Shown here piece after piece: positions 57,630 through 64,000 of a stretch of DNA of 64,000 bases (within the stretch, counting starts at the first letter, position 1; each line of letters begins with the position of its first letter). The stretch spans positions 372,001 through 436,000 of the forward strand of contig JAALGZ010000022.1 of NCBI GenBank assembly GCA_015227615.1, given 5' to 3'. This DNA comes from Labyrinthula sp. Ha. Its lineage: Eukaryota > Sar > Bigyra > Labyrinthulida > Labyrinthulaceae. The notes beneath the pieces are model-generated. The model made no database searches and had not been told where the DNA came from. It saw nothing but the letters and a program-made list of their open reading frames with translations. Position numbers and translations under genes: made by a program.

Positions 57630-58610
57630 ATGAAGTTTCAATATTTACTTGGATTTGCACCTATGTTTGTTCAAGGTTTATACAATAGAGCTCTTCATAT
57701 TGAGAATGTCGCAAATTCTCTCAATAATATGGTAATTAGGGGCACTAGAGTAACTTCAATTCGTCAAGAATGTGAACTTGCTGAATATGAGGATGTTCAA
57801 GATTGTCGTTCTGAATTAATAGACGCTATAATAGAGATAATTAAAGGTTTATCTGATGAAGAAATTGATCAGTTTAATGAAATTATCGACAATGATGAGT
57901 TATCTCTTGAACAAAAAGCTGAGGAGCTTACAGGTCTCTTGGGTGAACCTGGATTATGCACTCCAGAGTTTCTTGAAGTATTACCTCGACAGGTTTTCTG
58001 TAAACTCGATTGTGAAGAAGGGTTTTGTGAAGCTAATGAAGTTGAAGTAGCAGAGGCATTAACTGAGACTGCAGGACAGTTTGGTTGTGAGTTGATATTG
58101 GATAATGTATGTGAAGTATTTGATGAAGTCACTGATGTTGACAACAAATGCATAGCAGAATATGGAAATACCGTCGAATGCTTTGCTCCTTATCAAGAAG
58201 CTCTTGAGGATATGTTTTCTCATGTTCCAATTAGTAAAGTTGGTGAAGTAACTGATATTCTTACCAATAATAGCTTATCTCGTGAAGAAAAATATGAAAA
58301 ATTTACTGCTGCTATGGGTGAACCTGGTTTTTGTACTAAAGATTTTCTTGCTGTTGTTCCTCTTATAGTTTTCTGTCAAGAATATTGTGGGGATAGATCC
58401 TGTAAAGCTAATGAAGATATTTTGAGAGAAAATGTGTCAACAGCTGCAGCAGGGTTTGGATGTGAGTTGGAATTAAATGATGTATGCCAAGTTTTTCATG
58501 ATATTAATACTGGTGAAGTTGATACTGATGACAATGAAAGTAATGGATTTTCTTTTGCTGGAGTTAAGCTTGGATATTTTATGCTCTTTCTATTACCTTT
58601 GTTATTTTAG
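57630..58610 (+). CDS. Cys-rich surface protein, tandem copy 2 (two repeat units)
   Basis: Single exon, 326 residues. The signal peptide MKFQYLLGFAPMFVQG matches that of copy 1. The body has two units of about 120 residues, near 45-168 and 172-292, each with a leading Cys pair, a helical acidic stretch containing LS-x-EEK or LSLEQKAE, EPG-[LF]-C-T-x-[ED]-FL, VFC, C-x(3-4)-C-[EK]-AN and FGCEL-x-L-[ND]-[ND]-VC. The C-terminus after a polar acidic linker (DTDDNESNG) is hydrophobic (GYFMLFLLPLLF), a typical GPI-anchor signal. The unit doubling relative to copy 1 shows internal duplication after, or loss before, the gene duplication. No known domain assigned. Probably a surface or secreted protein. 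Confidence 0.87.
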   Translation: MKFQYLLGFAPMFVQGLYNRALHIENVANSLNNMVIRGTRVTSIRQECELAEYEDVQDCRSELIDAIIEIIKGLSDEEIDQFNEIIDNDELSLEQKAEELTGLLGEPGLCTPEFLEVLPRQVFCKLDCEEGFCEANEVEVAEALTETAGQFGCELILDNVCEVFDEVTDVDNKCIAEYGNTVECFAPYQEALEDMFSHVPISKVGEVTDILTNNSLSREEKYEKFTAAMGEPGFCTKDFLAVVPLIVFCQEYCGDRSCKANEDILRENVSTAAAGFGCELELNDVCQVFHDINTGEVDTDDNESNGFSFAGVKLGYFMLFLLPLLF

Positions 58611-59567
58611 TCATTCCGTATAATTTCAAAAGGTTTATGAGTTTAATATTTAAGGTCATGTAAAGGGATATTCTTGGGTTCTAAGTTATGGTCTTAATTT
58701 TTCATACAGAAAGTTATACCATATTCTTTAGTATTTTGTTAAGAATATTTATTTTTCGGCTACATAGTATACAAGCATTATATTACTGTTCAAAGGGGAG
58801 CTATTCTTCTACTCTAAAAAAAGTAAACCTGAGATGGATTAAAGAACAAAAAGATTGTCGCAAGGCACCTGCTGAAGAAAAGTGTGAATGTATGGTTACT
58901 GAGAAAGTACAAGATTATATGTTCCATAATACCTTTTCAGTCAACAACAATTGGTATTGTCCTGGGATATATGAAAAACTAAAGAAACAAAAAACATTTT
59001 TCGTCTTGAAAGTAAAGAAATAATTCTCCGATATTAGTTGTGAAGGATTTTTTGAAATATTTATTGCATTCTATCTTGATATGAAGTTTTTGGCTACTAA
59101 GATTTTTTTCCTGCATCCCATAATAATGAAAGATAAAGAAAATATATTTAATACTCTGGTTTAACAATGCATTATTCTTACAAAGAAAAATAAACTTGCA
59201 ATATATTTGAAAGTACCATCGACAGATCATTCATTCTAAATTTGCATTGTCCGAAAAGTTTCATCTAGATCCTCTTTAAAATATACCTAGTTAACATTTG
59301 GGTGGATTAATGGGGAAGCTCTCTTTTTCCAACTAAGTATTATTTTAAGAAAGCTAAATTAAACTGTTCGACTCTAGAGAGTTGTGACATCCAGATATAT
59401 TCGCTGCTGGGAATATATCGGGCGAAGTAATTAGGTTCAAAAACCCTAACTGTAATGACGGGAAAATTCAAAAGATATTTTGCTACCTGAACTAACTTCA
59501 GGTTCCTAGAACTACAAAGTGTATATGAAATTAGACAGAAAATGTTTCACCAAAGCTGTACATCATT
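58611..59567. other. Intergenic stretch before LINE 2
   Basis: Contains a 111-codon frame at 58688-59023 that starts about 80 bp after the previous stop. It has a hydrophobic start and several Lys and Cys, but no motif and no paralog in the window; I treat it as unproven. The rest is AT-rich with nothing recognised. Confidence 0.35.
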
Positions 59568-59998
59568 ATGGCGACTCGACATGAACAAACACAAACTAAA
59601 GATCAACAACCCCTAACAGAAGAGCTCAACAGGATTGAACAGGGCACCCATCTAATTTAGTTGAGAAAATACCCAAGATATGAGCAAAAGGAAATACTTT
59701 CTATCGGAAAATTAGCACATGTATCAATTTTCAACTGGGAGCTAGTTAACTTATATGTGTTCTTGATTAAAGGATCCAAACCAACCATTCGTCATAACCA
59801 AAAGAATTAAAATTTCAACAAAGTATAAAAATATACTGATTCTGCTCGTTACCAGCAAATTTTTGATTTCTTCGACGATTTTTAAACTAAGATACTCTAA
59901 TCCTAGATGAAGGAACGTTTGAAGAGCTACGACTTTAGTAAGAAGTTGTATTATCTTGTCTTTGGTCAAAGGTGCAACCAGCAAGGTGCAAATGTTGA
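59568..59998 (+). pseudogene. LINE 2 ORF1 remnant
   Basis: A single reading frame of about 144 codons remains recognisably protein-like despite roughly seven in-frame stops, ending 250 nt before ORF2. It starts MATRHEQTQTKDQQPLTEEL and contains IFNWELVNLYVF and YDFSKKLYYLVFG. There is no zinc knuckle or RRM motif that I can see. ORF1 identity rests on its position directly before the endonuclease ORF. Confidence 0.5.
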
Positions 59999-60251
59999 AG
60001 CCCTTTGACTCATAGATGGGAAATTAAAAAGAATAGTAAAACTGAAGAGGCTGGAATAGTCGATAAAATTTTATTTGAGTGCTTAAACAGAAGATTTAAA
60101 TTTTCTTAGCTTAAATTGTGAGCTAATAGGTACAGGGTTGTCACTCAAGGTTGAGATTATTGTTTCATCCCAGATCGATTTCAACAAGAAAGCTGCTTTC
60201 CAGGGATATCTCTAGCTTGTACCCTTTTCAGCAATTTGATGGAACGGGTCA

Positions 60252-60960
60252 ATGCTGAACGTGTTATGTCTGAACGTCGGTGGTCCTGTTCAACATAAAT
60301 TTAGCACCCTCATCTAATATATTCGTAAAACTCCATCCCTGGGCGTTTTATTTGTTCAATAAGTGAGCCGAAGAGGTGTAGAAAAACTAAAGGAAACTAA
60401 CGAAGTAGTTAGTCAAGAAGTACTTGGAAGGTGCCTCTCTTTAGAGACCAACTCCAGGTCATATGACGTAACAATCTTCGTAAACCAAAGCCTTCTTTCG
60501 ATGGTAAACGGTCTCTATGAAGTGAACGACAGAATACTGGTCCTTAAGTTTACGCCAACCTCAGAGAGAACCCTGATACTATTTAACATATATGTTCTTC
60601 ACTCTAGAAAACCTGCAACAGAATTCAAGAAGTTTTCCAGGACTTACAAGAAAAATTATTGAACAAGCTGAACAGGAGAAGACTATTGATAATCAATGGA
60701 GATCTTAATGCACAAATGGATATGAAACTACTAAGCGAAGCCAATAAAGTAAGAAAATTCTCTACAGGTAACAGAAGCGGTAAACAATTGGGTGAATTCA
60801 TCAAGAGAAATAACCTGTATATTGTTAACCATAACTTTAGGACCTGAAAACCTGGCAATAACAAATATTTCACCTTTCTACCCAGGAACATGAACATAAA
60901 AGGATCAGAAATTGACTTCTTTCTAACTTCACATCATAGCCAATTAAAAAAGTCAAGATA
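60252..60960 (+). pseudogene. LINE 2 endonuclease remnant
   Basis: Apurinic-like endonuclease of ORF2. It opens MLNVLCLNVGGP (LINE 1 has LKLVCVNAGGP), continues after a break with VSRRGVEKLKETNEV, and has the catalytic LLIINGDLNAQ at about 60680-60712, followed by SGKQLGEFIKRNNLYIVNHNF and IDFFLTS. The Asp and Asn of GD-[FL]-N are the metal/base contacts of the EEP nuclease fold. At least three frame breaks or stops. Confidence 0.8.
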
Positions 60961-61161
60961 GATAGAGGAATAATTCAACAAATCTGGAACGGGGTTCTAC
61001 AAGAACACCGGGGAATAAGGTCCTCAATACAACTAGAACACACCAACAGGGTACCAAAACAAATAAAAAGAAAAGACCTCTCAACACAAATCCATCAGAG
61101 CAAGGAACTCTTTGACCTCAAACTCAGAGAAAAGATACAACAAATATGTGATAGGCGTGAA

Positions 61162-61698
61162 GTGAACCATGATATACCATCAGAAGCCAGAAGTGAAGTT
61201 ATAGAAGAACTAGTTCCAGAAGAAAGAGTTAGATTCTTCCACAGACCTAGCACTCCAGAAACACTAGAACTTCTAAGACAGAAAAGGTTAAACTGGAGAA
61301 CAGCAATTGCAGAAGAAAACGCTAGAATGAACAGAAAAGTAGCGACAACTGCAATGAAAGATAGACAAAACTGGGTCAAAGAACACGTTACAGCCATCCA
61401 AAAAAACTTTGACATAATTAACACCAGAGAAACCAAGAGGATGATAAAAAAGTTTCGTAAACGTAAAGACAATAATACCAAACTTTCTAAGGATGCAAAC
61501 GGGAACGGAATTCAAGTGAAGAAACGACTCAAGATATTTCAGAAGCATACTGAAAATACGCAAAGATATGTCGCTCCAGAAGCAGGAGACATATCTAGAG
61601 AAGTAATGGAGAGTTACCACATAACCAGGGAAAATTCGACATCCAAATCGACTCCACGTAAAGATACTCAGAGCATCCAACTAAAGATGAAATCCTAG
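61162..61698 (+). pseudogene. LINE 2 endonuclease-RT linker region
   Basis: A 178-codon open stretch, highly charged and helical (Arg/Lys/Glu-rich), between the endonuclease and the reverse transcriptase. Such linkers are typical of RTE/CR1-type ORF2 proteins. It is the longest uninterrupted coding piece left in this element and runs into the RT finger motif in another frame at about 61690. Confidence 0.65.
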
Positions 61699-63007
61699 AA
61701 ACCTTATATCAACTGAACAACCACAAGGCTGCGGGTGAAGACAGGATCCCCGGCGAAACCCTGAAGTGCTCAGAAGAGTTCCGGAAATCCCTAGTGAAGA
61801 TAGTCCAAAAATTCTTCAGAAAGGGAAAGCTGGAACAAAATGATGAATCTAACTTCTGTAATAGAAAATTTAGCTTCATATACAAGGGAAAGGAGACTCC
61901 AGAGGCCCAACAAACTACAGACCAATTAGCTTACTCAACACCTCCTTCAAAGTAATAACGAAGATGATAACGAACAGGATTCAAGGGATAATTTAACAAC
62001 TTTCCTCATATCAAGCCGGTTTCAGACCTGTAAGATCCACGACTCATATGATAGAAGTTCTAAAGATAATAATAGAAAAAACAATCACAGAAGAAAGTTG
62101 AAATAAACTGTTGTTTATTGACTTCAAGCAGGCTTTGACTCTATCTCCAATCACTTCATAAAAACCTCTTTAGAAGAACACAAGGTATAAAAATATGTTC
62201 AGAAAAGGATAATGTACCTTTATCATCTTAAAAAACCCAAAGTGTGGAAAGTGAACTCAGGTTCAAGGAAGTTTACATCCACAGAGGAGTTATGCAAGGA
62301 TACAGTTTTTCTCCTACACTATTCATACTTGCCCCGAATAACATAATAGCAAGAATAAGGAAAGACACTCAAGAGACTATCTCGCTCAACGGCCAAAATA
62401 TGTAACTTATGGCTTTTGCCGATGACGTTGTAGCCTTCTCCAAAAGATATGAACAAGTTCAAGTTCTAATACTCCAAATGCGTAGGATAGAAGCTGCCAG
62501 CGGCCTAAGGATAAATATGAAGAAGACCAGAGTCATGAAGATAGAAAGACCTTTTGAGGTGAACGGGGAGATACCAAGAGAGTCAATTAACAAACTGCTA
62601 AGCAAATTCTATTGTGAACACGGTGACAAATACTTTCATGAGGAGATGTCTTTTCAGTGTCATAGAAGATCCAGATTCTGCGATGGAACAAAGAATAGAT
62701 CCAGAACTGGAACACTTCCTTCACTTCACGGTCGACAACTAGTAACTCAACTGCTCAGAAATAATGAAGACGATATAACAGTTTGCGAAAAAAGATAATA
62801 GGCGTAACTGAATTCAAATATCTCGGTGCTGTATTTAATACCTATGGTTTAGACACAGAAACCATCCTGCTGAAAACAGAATACGCCAAAATAGTTCTCC
62901 TCCACATAGGACACATCTTAAACTCAATATCGCTGAACAAGAAAGTTCAGCGAATAGCAATCTTCTCCATGGTTCTGGTTCCAATGCTCTACAACATTGA
63001 AAACTGA
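61690..63007 (+). pseudogene. LINE 2 reverse transcriptase remnant
   Basis: RT blocks in order over several frames: NHKAAGEDRIPGETLK (about 61717), NYRPISLLNT (about 61915), YQAGFRPVRST (about 62010), motif A LLFIDFKQA (about 62112), motif C MAFADDVVAF (62409 on) with both catalytic Asp present, NMKKTRVMKI (about 62515), and the thumb-like FKYLGAVFNTYGLD through VPMLYNIEN (62783-63007). Several frameshifts and stops; not functional. Confidence 0.85.
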
Positions 63008-63257
63008 CATGGAAACTCAGAGATAAAGAAGAAACTCAACGCTCTCTCTCTTGAAGGATTAAAAACTTATAGGGAACATAAAAGACAACAGGATCGTGAT
63101 AGGTGATGGAGATATAAACGTACTTAAAATAGTGCAAGAACGGACAGCCAAACACAAAGAAAAGGAAGTAGTAGACGATTAGCTACAAGCAGCAAGACAA
63201 AATGCAGCACCAAACCCCAACAGAAACACAAACTCAACAAAGATCTCAACTTCTGAA

Positions 63258-63614
63258 ATGTTCACTCACCCAAAGATAAGAGAGTATATACAAGAAAACG
63301 AAGAACCTATCCCACCGGCACAAGATCCAGCTACTGCAAGTGAGAGCCACCAAACCGCCCTCTTCCAACTAGCAGCAAGAACCTTCAATCCGCGCAGAAT
63401 AACCCTAAACAGTAACTTGAGGAATGAGAATATGGCTGACTGGCTAGGTATTCTCACTGCGCCAAGAATACCCACTTCGCAACTGGAACGGGAGCAAAGC
63501 AACACCTGGAACGATCAAATACTAACTGTAGCTGTAGCTACAGTTGGTCACATATCTTCTGGGCCTGAAACAACCCCCCTGGAACACTCACTACAAACTG
63601 AAGAGGAAGGATGA
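63258..63614 (+). pseudogene. LINE 2 C-terminal extension
   Basis: A 118-codon open frame past the RT thumb, rich in Glu, Gln, Pro, Ala and Thr (EEPIPPAQDPATASESHQ), then TFNPRRITLNSNLRNENMADWLG. It continues the coding texture of the element, but I cannot assign a domain. It could be an ORF2 tail or a separate downstream ORF. Confidence 0.4.
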
Positions 63615-63650
63615 AGAAACCTGAAACCCCATATCACTAATAGTGACCAA

Positions 63651-64000
63651 ATCTCCAAAAATACCTTCATGCAACCGAAATAACCCCCAAACACACCATC
63701 GAACACAGGAAACAAACTAAAAATGAATCATGCTTTCACTGTAAAAACAAAACTTAATCAGCATGAAGATAGAAGCATAGGATGTAGTTATTGAAGAGCG
63801 GCGGGAAAGAAAAATCCAAGTTACTCATTAGAACCTCTGGGACCAAGCAGAACAACAACTTCTACGTCTTCAAAATCCATAATATATTCCATATTTCTAT
63901 TCCTGAGGTCCTCTGATTGACCTAAAATATCCGCCATGCTCATTGCAACAGGATGAATATTGAGACGGATAAATTCGACTTTGCTGGCTAAGATTCATTG
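63651..64000. other. Window end after LINE 2
   Basis: Probably LINE 3' untranslated sequence followed by host DNA. No gene or repeat recognised. Confidence 0.3.

Larger units (their letters stand above)
59568..63650 (+). mobile_element. Decayed LINE retrotransposon (LINE 2)
   Basis: A longer relative of LINE 1 with remnants of two ORFs. ORF1-like: one frame from the ATG at 59568 to about 59998 (MATRHEQTQTKDQQ onward), broken by several stops. ORF2 from the ATG at 60252: MLNVLCLNVGGPV matches the LINE 1 endonuclease start, LLIINGDLNAQ and the NRSG-x-x-LGEF block mark the endonuclease, a Lys/Glu-rich linker (61081-61698) follows, then the reverse transcriptase LNNHKAAGEDRIPGETLK (about 61700), NYRPISLLNTSFKVITK, SSYQAGFRPVRST, LLFIDFKQA and the catalytic FADD box near 62410 (MAFADDVVAFSK). 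The C-terminal part has EFKYLGAVFNTYG at 62808 on. Stops and frameshifts interrupt it many times. Layout resembles RTE/CR1-like LINEs. 3' end is approximate. Confidence 0.88.

Noticed and set aside
58688-59023. 111-codon frame just after the second Cys-rich gene
   Set aside because: Lacks a recognisable domain and differs in texture from its neighbours; may be 3' UTR or chance, so no gene was called.
1-64000. CRISPR arrays, rRNA genes, telomeric repeats, LTR or viral elements
   Set aside because: I looked for regularly spaced repeats, conserved rRNA segments, telomere-type arrays and capsid/envelope/integrase motifs and saw none; the only retroelements recognised are non-LTR LINEs.

Overview
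The window is a eukaryotic nuclear fragment, strongly AT-rich, using the standard genetic code (TAA, TAG and TGA all end genes that read well). It holds twelve protein genes I can support, one tRNA-Asn gene, two decayed LINE retrotransposons, a decayed hAT transposase end, and large stretches with no recognisable gene. Its clearest hallmark is ultrashort spliceosomal introns: four multi-exon genes carry six introns of 28, 28, 29, 29, 31 and 32 nt, all GTA...AG, each confirmed by protein continuity or by paralog comparison. Such introns are known from some protists (Blastocystis, ciliates and a few others). I cannot name the phylum from the sequence.

Layout. 1-7.9 kb: one small Cys-rich protein (2143-2817) in otherwise empty DNA. 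8.1-9.2 kb, 18.7-19.9 kb and 48.6-49.9 kb: three paralogs of a seven-helix membrane protein with an N-terminal extracellular EGF-like module and one conserved intron. 22.8-23.6 kb: a stand-alone peroxisomal-type enoyl-CoA hydratase 2. 26.8 kb: tRNA-Asn(GTT). 27.2-30.0 kb: a convergent pair made of a secreted glycoprotein with a duplicated domain and a four-exon AAAP-family amino-acid transporter. 30.2-30.9 kb: an odd GC-rich block and a 130-bp duplication. 36.8-40.0 kb: a convergent pair made of a cyclic-nucleotide-binding-fold/RGS fusion protein and a four-helix membrane protein (family B). 40.6-43.6 kb: a decayed LINE, followed by a GC-richer repeat-like tract to about 46 kb. 48.6-50.8 kb: 7TM copy 3 and a second family B gene, convergent, with only 13 bp between stop codons. 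54.9-55.2 kb: hAT remnant. 56.0-58.6 kb: tandem paralogs of a probably GPI-anchored Cys-rich surface protein. 59.6-63.6 kb: a longer decayed LINE with ORF1 and ORF2 remnants.

How it may fit together. Much of the identifiable gene content concerns the cell surface and signalling: GPCR-like 7TM proteins, an RGS protein (RGS domains switch off heterotrimeric G proteins), two four-helix partners of unknown role, surface Cys-rich proteins and a secreted glycoprotein. The two family B genes connect the 7TM family and the RGS protein by position: each is convergent with one of them. This is only a neighbourhood argument, but it makes an EGF/7TM-RGS-family B signalling set the most interesting hypothesis in the window.
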